Shown here: in pieces, positions 23,339 through 33,441 of the stretch
How positions within the stretch are numbered: the stretch's first letter is position 1
Layout of the letters: each line of letters starts with the position of its first letter
Origin: Termitomyces sp. T153
Lineage: Eukaryota > Basidiomycota > Agaricomycetes > Agaricales > Lyophyllaceae
Length of the DNA stretch: 64,000 nucleotides
Assembly (NCBI GenBank): GCA_018296165.2
Contig: JACKQL020000019.1
Coordinates: 62,001 to 126,000, forward strand
Direction: 5' to 3'
Translations under genes and position numbers: made by a program
The notes under the pieces: model-generated
What the model was told of the DNA's origin: nothing
The model's input: the letters and a program-made list of their open reading frames with translations, nothing else
The model's database searches: none

Positions 23339-23444
23339 AGAACTCCATGGTGCTTAATCCTAGCAGAGAAGTGACAGATAGTGGCTTGGAGGTTCCTTGC
23401 AGCTATGAGGGGCTTCCAGGCCAGTTTTAGGAGACTTGTTCTGC

Positions 23445-23828
23445 TGTAAGGGCAACCTCCAGAGCAGCAGATCAGAGTCACACAGCTAGCAGAGGGGGAT
23501 CCAAAGTATATTAGTGAAGTAGACAATAATACAAACAGTAACTATCACCTAGCAGAGGAGGATCCAAAGAGAACAAGTCTAAGAATCCCTACTGCTCAGC
23601 ATGGCACATCAGTGGGTGTTGGAGGTGTAGGAACTACTGTACAGGTGACTGGAGCTACTTCTAACCCTAGGGCAATGATTGCTGAGGTAATATGGAGAAC
23701 TCCATGGTCCTGGAAAGAGCTGTGGTCCTGGAAAGAGCCATGGTCCTGGAAAGAGCCATGGAGATGTCAAACAAGCTGCAGAGGTGCTGGAACCAGTCAC
23801 AGAGGTTGGAAATAGAAGTCCTCTGACA
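23445..23828 (-). repeat. 5' LTR of the chromovirus, with an internal 18-bp repeat expansion
   Basis: Starts TGTAAGGGCAACC and ends CCTCTGACA on the plus strand. At about 23702-23760 the unit TGGTCCTGGAAAGAGC occurs three times in tandem, against one in the partner LTR, which accounts for the length difference. Confidence 0.9.
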
Positions 23829-23833
23829 GTACT

Positions 23834-24134
23834 CATCCTTGGATATCTTTTGGAGTGGAGTTCACTTTTGATTGGACCACAGAACATTGAAAAATGGGTC
23901 CAGATAGCTTATCATGTACAGGAAGATGTGCACCAGGTATAATCACAAAAGAGCTTGATAACTTCAGAGTCCATAATTGAATTCCAGAACCATCTGGCAG
24001 AGACACAGTCATGAAGAAGCTGATCTTTGAATTCAATCTGCTGCTGTACACTAAATATGAAAGCCTTCTTTGCTTCAACAACAAATGATCTTTGCCTCTT
24101 TTGAGGATTTGTAATAGCATTGATAGAGCTTGAT
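23834..24134 (-). pseudogene. hAT transposon, middle portion
   Basis: Between the two LTR elements, the minus strand reads RQRSFVVEAKKAFIFSVQQQ and LLHDCVSARWFWNSIMDSEV, then after a frameshift IPGAHLPVHDKLSGPIF. This fits the hAT region just after the DNA-binding domain, where a K-L-S-G-x-I motif is usual. Both boundaries are the 5-bp target duplications of the flanking insertions, so it joins 31068 upstream and 17752 downstream. Confidence 0.6.
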
Positions 24135-25277
24135 TGTCAGGTTCCGCTGACCTCGGGGGCTCAGCTGCACTGGGCGAGTCCTTACTAGGCAGGCATGATC
24201 CCCTTGCACTGGCAACCAAACACTCAAAAGCATTCTGGGCACTGATGGCTTGCACAGATAGTCGGTGGAATGTGATCCAGACAGGTCCGGGGAGGTCCAG
24301 AGAAGTTGGATTGCAAGGAAACGGGACAGGCTTAGCAGGGTTCAGGCAGAAGACCGTATGGGAGATTTGCAGACGCAAAGGAGTAGGCAGCTACACGATC
24401 AATGGGAGCGGAGCCAGGGTTTGATGGGAGATAAATTGGGGTTGATGGAGTCCAGGACCGAGTGAAGAGTGAGGTTTGGACCTGGTGAAAGAGTGTTGGG
24501 GTTCATAATCATAATCGCGGAGTTCGTGAGGTCGTTAAGGTTGAGGAAGACTTGGGCACAATGGTTGGATGGAGTCATTGAGACAGCGTTGGATAAAATG
24601 AGATGGAGTCAATATGAAACAAGAGTAGATTCGAGTGGAGATACGAAATGATGACGAGAATGATAACAAAATGGAGACGAGACAAGACCGGGAGACTGAG
24701 AGTAAGGAAAATGAAACATGAAACACAAAACACAAGAAGGAAACAATCAGACCATAGGTAATGTTAAGCAATATCAAGACTAGAGTACGAAGAGCTACTC
24801 TATGTCTTATATACTGACTACCGGAGAACTTTGGAGTACGTTAGCTGCGGCAGTGGGGCTTGGCAGAGCTCAACGGAGTGGGCAGGTGTTGGTTGCAATC
24901 AAGAGTCAGGCTGCACTGATACGTTGATGGAATCATTTGGGAACACGGGTCACCCCAAGGTTGTCATGATACTCCGGAATGGGTTGGAGGAACCAGGGTG
25001 TTGAGTTGATGATGGGTGGTGAAGATCAGGAACAGTGGGGGTGGTTCTCGGAGTTCGGAAGATCCAGGGTAAGTGTCAGTGGCTGCGGGGAAGGTGTCAA
25101 AGTTGGCCAGGGGGCCGTCAGAGTTAGCTGGGGAGGTGTCGGAGTTAGCCGAGGTTGCATTGGGGCTAACTGAAATAGGTGCGGGGCATGGGCAGAAGTT
25201 CGGTGGAGCGTCAGGGGTTTTGGGGAATCGGGAGGTTGCTGGACAATGTGCGGGGGTCCAGGGGATGGGTCGTGACA
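24135..25277 (-). repeat. 3' LTR of the large element
   Basis: Reads TGTCAGGTTCCGCTGACC to GGGTCGTGACA on the plus strand. On the minus strand a TATATAAG box is followed by a T/C-rich leader with one copy of the 20-bp unit containing GGGAGACTGAG. Confidence 0.92.
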
Positions 25278-25489
25278 TCACCCCCCCTTCAGCGTTGAGA
25301 CTCTTCGAGATGTGGGGAGCAGGATGGGGATCGGTGGGGTGTGGGAGTTGAAGCCAAGCAATATTGATCAATCCGCAGCGAGTGATAGTGGCATGGGAGA
25401 TGAAGTCAAAGCACGGCCGCTGCTTTGTCAGGGTTCTCCTCAATCAATTAAAAGCCTTGGATGTACCCCGGGATTCCCCAAATTTTGTC

Positions 25490-26623
25490 ATGTCTTCCCC
25501 CAGCATTCCAGTAGTCTCTCCCGCTGATTCAGATGAGGTGGTGGTGTATGACAGTGGGGGGGAGGAGTTTGAGCATCGGTGTTGTGCTAGTGTCAGGGAC
25601 CGGAGTCGTAAGTGGTGCTAACTTGTCTTTTTGGGATGACTGACAGGGTTTATGTAGAGTTGTCCATGGTGGTGGTGGTGGATTTTCTGGGGGTCCCGAA
25701 GCGGACCAAGTTTTGTCCCGTGTTGCCGAAGGAGGGGAGCATGGGGCGGTCTGCGGGGAAGGCAGGGCTTTCGTGGGGTGGTCGGGGAAATGGGGCATCC
25801 TCGGTGGTGATTCATGGGAAGCGTCGAGCCTCCCCGCCCTCGGGGGCAGGACCCAGCAAGAGGCCGCGTGGGCGCGAGCCATCAGCAGGGCCTCCGGAGT
25901 CTCTCCTCTTTTCTCCTACCCCGGGTATTCCCTCGGAACGGTCATCAAGTCCCCCTGCACCTATTCCTTCAATCACGGAGGTCTTCCTTTGCAAGCAGGT
26001 AGAGGCTTTGACGACGTCATTGGCAGTACGGGAGGGTGAGCTCCGATGGGCGAGGGAGGACCATGATGTGGCATGGATGGAGAAAGAGGCGATGGAGCAG
26101 GAAAGGAACACATCGGTGCGCATGGTGACGGAGCAAGCATTAGAGGTGTGGGGCTTGTGGGAGCATCTGACGCAGATGGAGGGGCAGCCTGCAGGGGAAG
26201 CAGAGGGGTGGGGACGAGTTCTGGAGGGGGATGCATTGTGGGCAGAGCTGGAGGCGGCAAGGCAGAGGGAGGACTGGTTGGCCAACGAGGCTGCTTTGGG
26301 GCGCACGGGAATCCTCCGTGAGTTGTCTCCCATTCCTCCGTTTGTTACTGACGGTTCATTTTCTGGGTTTAGGCTGGGTGCAGGAGCATCGGGTCCTCTT
26401 GAACAGTGCCTCCACGACATTCGCATCGATTCAGGACAGGTTGATGCAGGGGTCCACAGTTCAGCTTCCGGAGTTGCAGCAGGGGATGGCGCAATTGGAG
26501 AGGTTGCTAGCAGGGCATCGGCAATGCAATGCGGTGGCCCTGGAGTCGTGGTGGGAGGTGGCAGCTGATGTGGGGGAGGCGTTGCCAGGGTTGGTGGAGG
26601 TCTTAGCAGTGCTGCGGGCCTAG
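25490..26623 (+). CDS. Unrecognised 342-residue coiled-coil protein, antisense passenger of the LTR element
   Basis: Three exons on the plus strand (25490-25607, 25658-26317, 26373-26623) join in phase through a GTAAGT...GTAG intron of 50 nt and a GTGAGT...TTTAG intron of 55 nt. The product starts MSSPSIPVVSPADSDEVVVY, has a basic Ser/Pro segment (GKRRASPPSGAGPSKRPRGR, NLS-like), a Glu-rich coiled coil (about residues 170-260), and a helical C-terminus (WVQEHRVLLNSASTTFASIQ, ending AVLRA). No catalytic motif is recognised. It has no premature stop, unlike the surrounding retroelements. Both introns are antisense to the element's genomic RNA and so would survive reverse transcription. Function unknown. 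Confidence 0.65.
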
Positions 26624-27918
26624 ATAGAAGTCAACCTAGGGATAGGGTTGCCAGGGGGTCCAGGGAGGGAGTGAGGTGGGTGCAGGCCCCATTTCTTGTT
26701 GCTTTTGGACTTGCTGCCTCCCTCGCCTTTTGTATATATGTAACTTTTGTATGCAAACATGTCCTTTTTTTGGTCCCTGGGCATGTGCAGTGAGGTTTTA
26801 GTTTGTATGAGGGCGAAGTAAGCAAAACATGCAGGGGTGTGAGAGGGAGTTGAATCCCTAGTGAATCCAGAGGCGGGGGTTATGCCTGCTAGTGCCATCT
26901 GTGCTGGCTAGTCCTGGGGTTTGTCGGGACGGGGCGGGGCATCGCAGGGAGGGCTCCCAAGGTTTGGCAGGGTTGGTGGGAGTTCTCCAGTGGAGTTCCG
27001 TGGCATTTCAGGGTGGTGTTATTGAGTTTGATTCTTGGAATTTCTGACCAGGGGTGTAGGGGTTTTCTTTAGTCTGCGGCGGGGACGTGTGCCGTGTTGG
27101 TACCGGAGGGTGGACCTTCGAATCTTTCACAGGTGTCCAGTGGGATTGGGGCTTTGGTTTTCTTGGCAGTGCAGTTGGCAGGGGGGACGGAGGTCTTCCC
27201 GTGATCTGGCCCTTATGCCGGCACTGGTGGCGAAGGCGGCAGGGCCCTCTTCATCGGTGGGGGTCAGTGGGGCGAGGTTCGTCCTCGCGGCATAGTTGGT
27301 CCAGGTCAAGGTCATGTTCCGGAGTATTGCGTCTGTGGGCAGGCATGTTTGAGTGGTGCTTTGGTGTGCTCCGGAGTGTCGATGACTGAGGGGGCAGGAT
27401 GCAGGGTGATCAGTCCTGACCAGTTCCTTTGGGTCCAGAGCCGAAATTTGAGGTTCCGAGTCATCTACGTGACATTGCTTTCCTGACCAAAGGTAAGTCC
27501 CGAGACGGACAGAGGGGTCTTACATATTTCTAACACTCCCTCGAGTTTGGAGGTCTGTTGGAGTTGTGTTGGTGGATGTTTCTTTTGGGCAGGGGCAGCG
27601 TGGGGGTTGGTTGGGGAATGGCTCACCTCAGCGGAGATGCTTCGGGGCTCATTCTGAGGGTTGTTCCTTCCTGGGGGTTGGTGGTTCCTTCATTGGGGAA
27701 GAAGTGGGTAGTCCCGGAGTCAATACAAGGGTCACTCAGTGGGGAGTTTGTTGGTTGTGTTGGCTTTGGGGGGGCTGCAGGCGGAGGAAGGGGTCTGAGG
27801 TGCATTTTGTCGGTCCAAAGTTCCAAGTGTGAGTACCAGGGGTCCAGAGTTGATGCAGGGGTTGGGTCTTAACTTGCAAGTGGGGTTGTGTCACAAATCG
27901 GAGAGGGAGCTCCAGTGT

Positions 27919-27942
27919 GGGTTTTTTTTTTTTTTTTTTTTT
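27919..27942. repeat. T homopolymer run
   Basis: An uninterrupted run of about 24 T in the element interior. Read on the minus strand it is an A tract, and may mark an old poly(A) junction or simple slippage. Confidence 0.8.
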
Positions 27943-28205
27943 GCGGAGCGGCAGAGTTGTCATGCAGGAGTGGCGGTGGCTCCTGGAGCTGAGCTTGGAT
28001 GGGGGAAGATGGTTGTTCATGATTGTTGGGGGGCAGTGGGGAGGTCAGTCACGGGGAGGCACTGGAGTGGGACTCCCCAGGAGTCATGGCAGGGTTGAGG
28101 CAACTCTTTGTTTGTGTTCCGGAGCGGCCCAGAGATTGTTGCAAATGCAGGGGTGGCAGTGGGGAGAGGCACCGCTTGCTTCTTGGGGAAGGCATCAGCA
28201 ACCTT

Positions 28206-28296
28206 TAGGGTACTCCAAGAGATTACTTTGCATGTGGCCTGCTTCTGGGTACTCCAAAGAGGATAATTCATATGTGACTTGCTTCTGGGTGCTCTG
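28206..28296. repeat. Two-copy ~45-bp tandem duplication
   Basis: The block GGTACTCCAA, GATTACTTTGCATGTGGC and TGCTTCTGGGT is followed at once by a second copy (GGTACTCCAA, GATAATTCATATGTGAC and TGCTTCTGGGT). The copies differ by a handful of substitutions. Confidence 0.7.
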
Positions 28297-29874
28297 ATGA
28301 TGTGGTCCCTGTTTGGCGGACATATTCCAGTGTAAGGGTGGGATTCAGAGTGGGTGGTGATTTATATCACGGAGTTGGGGCTACCAGGGCATCGTTGTTG
28401 GGCTGGCACCGTGAGTCCCCTCAATCAAATGTTGTAGTTGGAGCAGAGGCCCTGGAGTTGTGTTGCCAGGGTCCAAAGCTGTGTTGAGGGGTTCAGAGGG
28501 GGTTGGAGGGGTGGGTCGGGCAGTTTTGGGCTGGCGCGGGGTTGTTTGGATCATTGAGCCAGGTGGGGGAGGTCCTTTAAGGATATCGGAGCATATGCTC
28601 TTTGGGTCGTCAGGTCGCTTGAGCGGCTGATCAACGTTCTCTGGATGGTGGTGGGGCTTCTCCCTCCCTTATATGAACATGTCAGCAAGTTTAGAGTACT
28701 TCGGGGAACTACTTCGTATAGGGTCCTTTTTCCTATAGTTAGTTCAGGGTGGCTCCTATGCTGGGTGTTCCTTCGTGGGAGGTGGCGGAGTCTGGTGGTG
28801 GAGTTTAGGTTCGGGGGTGGCATGTGGGGAGGTTTGGCATCCAGGGTCCTCATTGTCGGGGGTTCTAGATTGTGTGGGGGAAGGTGGTGAAATAGCGGCA
28901 CAGTCCGGAGTTGTCCCTTATTGAGAGTGGGGTGCCGTGGTTCTCCTTGTTAACTTTGGGGCTGTGCTTTAGGCGGCAGGGTGGAGGGTGCATAGCCATT
29001 CTTTTCCTGACCATCTAGAGGCTTGGGGGTGTCTTGGTCTTGTTCCAGGGTTGTCGGGGTCAGGTCAGAGGTGTCGGGGCCCCTTTATTTGTTGGGCAGA
29101 GGTGACGGCCGAATTGACCAAGGTCTGGAAGCAGGTTCTGGGGTTGGAGCGTAGCCTAGGTCTGGGGTTCTTGCTCTGTTGTTGGGGTTGTGGGGTTTGA
29201 GCTTGATTTCGGTGGTTTCAGGGCTAGTTGTCGGAGGGCATAGTTCCTTGGGGGTGATCGGGGTGAGGATTGGGTGGTCGATAATAGGGTTCGGTGATGT
29301 TGTTGGTGATTAGTCACATTTGTCAGTCTGGGGGGTTGCTAGTGGGTCGGTGGATCCACAGGCGGGCTTTGGGGAAGCGCATTCTCAGTGGTCTCATTGT
29401 GGCTGGCAATCCTTCATGCAATAGGTGGACGGTTTTGTGGTGGGTTGGTGTTATTGTTTGTCGGAGGGTTGGCGCAGTGCCGGAGACTTTGTCGCTCATT
29501 TGGTCAGATGGTCACCAGGCTTTAGAATGCTGTTCTTTGGGTGACATTGGGGTCAACTTTGTGCGAGGGAACAGAGTTGGCAGAGAGGGTAAGGGTGGGG
29601 TGGGGGATGATTTGATGGTCTGCATGAGGGGTTCGAGGTTGGGTGTGGGTTGGGGAGGGTGTCCGTGGGGGGAGCCGTTGTATGGATGTAACCGGAGCGG
29701 AGGAGATGTTTGGTGTCGGATCCGCAACTCAATGTGCCTCAGCAAATTGGGCAGGGCCATATGAATCATAAGGGTTTCCAGGCACAGGTAGACCATAGAC
29801 ATCAGAGTTATTTGATTGTGTGTGTGGAGATAATGTGGGCATCACGGACGGGGTAAGGTAGAGTCTTGATATTA

Positions 29875-31062
29875 TGTCAAGTTCTGCTGACCTCAGGAGC
29901 TCAGCTGCACTGGGCGAGTCCTTACTAGGCAGGCGTGATCCCCTTGCACTGGCAACCAAACACTCAAAAGCATTCTGGGCACTGATGGCTTGCACAGATA
30001 GTCGGTGGGATGTGATCCAGACAGGTCCGGGGAGGTCCAGAGAAGTTGGATTGCAAGGAAATGGGACAGGCTTGGCAGGGTTCAGGCAGAAGACCGTATG
30101 GGAGATTTGCAGACGCGAAGGAGTAGGCAGCTACATGATCAATGGGAGCAGAGCCAGGGTTTGATGGGAGATCAATTGGGGTTGATGGAGTCTGGGACCG
30201 AGCGAAGAGTGAGGTTTGGACCTGGTGAAAGAGTGTCGGGGTTTGTAATTGTAATTGCGGAGTTTGTGAGGTCCTTAAGGTTGAGGAAGACTTGGGCACA
30301 ACGGTTGGATGGAGTCACTGAGACAGTGTCGGACGAAATGAGATGGAGTCAATATGGAACAAGAGTAGATTCGAGTGGAGATATGAAACAATGACGAGAA
30401 TGATAACGAAATGGAGACAAGACAAGACCGGGAGACTGAGATAAGACTGGGAGACTGAGATAAGACCAGGAGACTGAGAGTAAGGAAAACGAAACACAAA
30501 ACATGAAACACGAAACACAAGAAGGAAACAATCAGACCATAGGTAACGTTAAGCAATATCAAGACTAGAGTATGAAGAGCTACTCAACATCTTATATACT
30601 GACTACTGGAGAACTTCGGAGTATGTCGGCTGCGGTGGTGGGGCTTGGCAGAGCTCAACAGAGTGGGCGGGTGTCGGTTGCAATCGAGAGTCAGGCTGTG
30701 CTGATACGTTGATGGAATCATTTGGGAACACGGGTCACCCCAAGGTTGTCGTGATACTCCGGAATGGGTCGGAGGAACCAGGGTGTTGAGTTGATGATGG
30801 GTGGCGAAGATCAGGAACAGCGGGGGTGGTTCTCGGGGTTCGGGAGATCCAGGGTAAGTGTCAGTGGCTGCGGGGAAGGTGTCGAAGTTGGCCAGGGGGC
30901 CGTCGGAGTTAGCTGGGGAGGTGTCGGAGTTAGCCGAGGTTGCATTGGGGCTAACTGAAATAGGCGCGGGGCATGGGCGGAAGTTCGGCGGAGCGTCAGG
31001 GGTTTTGGGGAATCGGGAGGTTGCTGGATGATGTGCGGGGGTCCAGGGGACGGGTCATGACA
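29875..31062 (-). repeat. 5' LTR of the large element
   Basis: Reads TGTCAAGTTCTGCTGACC to GGGTCATGACA on the plus strand. It aligns along its whole length with 24135-25277, most differences being transitions. It is 45 bp longer, largely because a 20-bp unit with GGGAGACTGAGATAAGAC is present three times at about 30421-30480 where the partner LTR has one. Confidence 0.92.
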
Positions 31063-31067
31063 TTGAT

Positions 31068-31260
31068 TGCTTTTCCAATGTGAAAACGGAGGTATCATTA
31101 TCAGAATTGTCATGATCTGGGTTACCTGATCTCCATCCTTTCTCCCTCTTCAGATGATTTTTGGTGTCTTGTGGGCAGTACTGGCACTGGATAAGGTGGT
31201 TGAGCATAACCACAATTGTTCCTGTCATGTGTGTAGTTTGTTTCTTGGCTGTCTCACTAT
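31068..31260 (-). pseudogene. hAT transposon, 5' portion
   Basis: Minus-strand translation ends MLNHLIQCQYCPQDTKNHLK and continues into an Asn/Asp-rich linker that reaches the TTGAT duplication. HL followed by a Cys and a later basic stretch fits the end of a BED-type zinc finger at a hAT N-terminus. The first Cys pair is not seen, so the domain name is tentative. CpG content rises sharply within the next ~150 bp. Confidence 0.45.
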
Positions 31261-31671
31261 TGAGTCAAGGTTGCAAATAAAGATAAATACATGTTTTTTC
31301 CACATCAAATATAAGATTGCATCTCGTTCTACCTCAATTGTCCCACAGCTATAGCTCATGTGTCCTGTGCCTAGATTTCCGCCAGTTTTGCACCAGTACA
31401 AAATTTGCAGCGGGCACCGAAGTTTAGTTGCACTTTTCTTCATCCCGATGAAAGTGATCCCACACCCACTCCTTTTGGCGAGCCATGAAGCGTTCAGGGT
31501 GCGTTCAGGGCTTGAATATAATTATCTTCAAATCCATTTGGTATATTACAAGTAAGGTTGATCTCAACACGGAATCAGCCGACTGGCCCTTATTGACCCC
31601 CTCAAATTCTCACCAATCAAATGATTTTCACCAACAAAATGACCTACCAGTCAATTCCAAAACTCATGTGA
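31261..31671. other. No gene; boundary between CpG-poor repeats and normal DNA
   Basis: No reading frame is convincing. Up to about 31,370 the sequence is AT-rich and nearly free of CpG like the transposon block; beyond it CpG dinucleotides return (GCGGGCACCGAAG). The far terminal repeat of the hAT element was looked for here and not found. Confidence 0.5.
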
Positions 31672-32072
31672 CCGGTCAGGTTGACTGGTCCAACCGTGTA
31701 ACTCCATTAAGCTTTTACAAATTAAGCTTACAATCCGGAGCGATATTGTTTCCTCCATTCATTGGGAACTCTTCGAGACTCGAGTGCTCTGTTCAGACTG
31801 TTCTCGGCTGAAGAAAGTTCTGATTCAAATAGCCGCTGGAAGACTTGCAAAATTTAAATCTGATACCCTTCTGCCAAGACCCGAGAATTACCCGATAGGG
31901 CAGCAGAAAACAAACAACTCAACAAGGTAAGTCGACTGTCGAACACATTCAATATTAACATCGACTGTGTGGCTCAGTCTTCTTCACTGAAAGGAATCTC
32001 ACTAGTACTTAGCGGTGAGCAAAATATACTAGATATCACGCCAGTATTGCTCAATTCATCAAGGAGGTGAAT

Positions 32073-32909
32073 ATGCCATACGACTTGCCTCCTGAAATTG
32101 AAGACCAGATCTTTGAATGCGCAGCGCGCATCCATCCCAAACACGCTCCTGCATTGTCCGTCATTTCAAAGCGCATTCAGATCTGCGTTGAAAAGGTCAT
32201 CTATGAAAGAATTCATTTCTTCCCATCGCCGTTCTATCTCCCTTGGCCACGTCCAGCCGAAGTTGCCACCATGGAATCTTTCCGGCCCACACTCCATCAC
32301 CGCCCTGCACAATTCTTCGCCACACATGTCCGCAGCGTTCTTTTTCAGAGCAATGTACTATATACTTCTGCCAAACATGTCCTAGAAAAATGCACCGGTT
32401 TGGAAAATCTACTATTCCTTATGATGCCTCGCCACCCCGATGTGCCAGACGCAAGTCCTCTCATCTTTCCATCTGCACACACACTCCAGAGCCTTTTTGC
32501 GACCAGAGTTGTCTTGAAAGACATGGCTAGCTCTGGAATTGTTTTCCCAAAGCTAAGATATCTTTATATAGACGTGTGGCCTTATGAAACACGCGTCCCG
32601 ACTCTCGAATGGCTGCCTGCGTTGCATACCGTGGATCTTTACCTCTATAACGAGCCTGGATTTGATGATTCATGGGAGAATGACGCAAAAACAGTTCTAT
32701 CTACTACGCAAAACCTGCAAGTCATGGGTTTGTATATCCTTGAAGAACGCGACTGCCCGGATCATGTTGAACGATGGAAGGAAACGGTTGTGATGGGACC
32801 TCATGAAATCAAAACAAGAGTATTCAGGTTTTATGAACTTGACGGTTTCTTATCGAACAGGTGGAGGAGATTGTCCATTAGTGTTATGGATGTGTTACTT
32901 GAAATCTAA
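32073..32909 (+). CDS. F-box-like protein, copy 1
   Basis: A single-exon gene of 278 codons. The N-terminus MPYDLPPEIEDQIFECAAR, followed by a SVISKRIQICVEKVIYERIH helix, has the Leu-Pro-x-Glu-Ile start and following helices of basidiomycete F-box proteins. These normally bind Skp1 and recruit substrates to SCF ubiquitin ligases. The rest (LEKCTGLENLLFL, FPKLRYLYIDVWP, TLEWLPALHTVDLYL) has leucine-rich-repeat-like periodicity, the usual substrate-binding part. I start at ATG 32073; an in-frame GTG two codons upstream is not needed. F-box assignment is from pattern and is moderately sure. A close paralogue lies 5.1 kb downstream. Confidence 0.75.
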   Translation: MPYDLPPEIEDQIFECAARIHPKHAPALSVISKRIQICVEKVIYERIHFFPSPFYLPWPRPAEVATMESFRPTLHHRPAQFFATHVRSVLFQSNVLYTSAKHVLEKCTGLENLLFLMMPRHPDVPDASPLIFPSAHTLQSLFATRVVLKDMASSGIVFPKLRYLYIDVWPYETRVPTLEWLPALHTVDLYLYNEPGFDDSWENDAKTVLSTTQNLQVMGLYILEERDCPDHVERWKETVVMGPHEIKTRVFRFYELDGFLSNRWRRLSISVMDVLLEI

Positions 32910-33310
32910 GACACGAGAGGTGGGCGACATTTTTCAAACAGATAGTAGCACAACACAGTAATGTATATGTATAGGAACCTGGTTCGACGGTTCTACAGGA
33001 TCAGTCGAGTCGTAACAAATCGAAGTCTTAGGTTCACCTGGCAATGCTTCAGAAATTGAATGGTGTCGATTCCTACATCCGAGACTGTACCTTGTCAGGT
33101 TCTCTTGTGACCTAAATCACAACGAGCAGCCGTGGAGTCAAGAGCCACGTGAAGCAGGTACAAGATAAGAATCCGGGGATGGTGCACAGCGGTCTTTCTT
33201 TCCATCAATTGTTCAGGATTCCATTTTTGAAGAAATCAGAACTCAGAGTGGGCGTCATGGACCTACTAGTGATGGCGTGTATATCTCCCCTAGCAGCAAG
33301 ATGCAACCAT

Positions 33311-33319
33311 TATAAATAA
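33311..33319 (+). promoter_or_regulatory. TATA box of secreted-protein gene, copy 1
   Basis: TATAAATAA lies 123-131 bp upstream of ATG 33442 and is conserved in the duplicate at 38376-38384. Confidence 0.55.
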
Positions 33320-33441
33320 TCTCTTGCGACTCACAATCCTCTCAGAGCTGGCCTCTCCACAACCCATCGACTTGCTACCATACCCTGATCTGTCTCGTTT
33401 GATTCATTCCCTCTTGTATATATAGAGCCCCTATCGTCTTT

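Larger units (their letters stand above)
17753..23828 (-). mobile_element. Ty3/gypsy chromovirus, full length, degenerate, TSD GTACT
   Basis: A 6,076-bp element on the minus strand bounded by LTRs of 384 bp (5', at the right) and 369 bp (3', at the left) with 5-bp target duplications GTACT at 17748-17752 and 23829-23833. The polypurine tract read on the minus strand (CTAGAGGGGGGTGA) lies next to 18121. Gag, protease, RT, RNase H, integrase and chromodomain follow in canonical order. Catalytic positions show D-to-N and G-to-R changes, so it is inactive. It interrupts the hAT relic. Confidence 0.93.
26624..29874 (-). pseudogene. Interior of the large LTR element: Pro-rich Gag-like remnants
   Basis: Next to the 5' LTR the minus strand reads MPTLSPHTQSNNSDVYGLPV and PYDSYGPAQFAEAH, then after a frameshift a Pro-rich run (29512-29802). 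Further short Pro/Thr/His-rich frames lie at 27127-27315, 27623-27826 and 28551-28901. None shows zinc knuckle, protease or polymerase motifs. The position after the 5' LTR suggests Gag, but the identification rests on position only. Plus-strand frames here look like composition shadows of the G-rich strand. Confidence 0.4.
24135..31062 (-). mobile_element. Large non-autonomous LTR element with antisense spliced gene, TSD TTGAT
   Basis: A 6,928-bp element with LTRs of 1,143 and 1,188 bp and target duplications TTGAT at 24130-24134 and 31063-31067. The polypurine tract read on the minus strand (AAGGGGGGGTGA, next to 25278) sets the orientation as minus. The 4.6-kb interior has Pro-rich Gag-like minus-strand frames but no protease, RT, RNase H or integrase that I can recognise. 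A spliced gene sits on the opposite strand. CpG is visibly more frequent than in the older neighbours, suggesting a younger insertion. Confidence 0.9.

Noticed and set aside
26231..29200. Many long plus-strand open frames at 26-29 kb, G- and W-rich
   Set aside because: Apart from the spliced antisense gene, they overlap in several frames, have no motif and follow the strand's G-rich composition. They look like shadows of the Pro-rich minus-strand interior.
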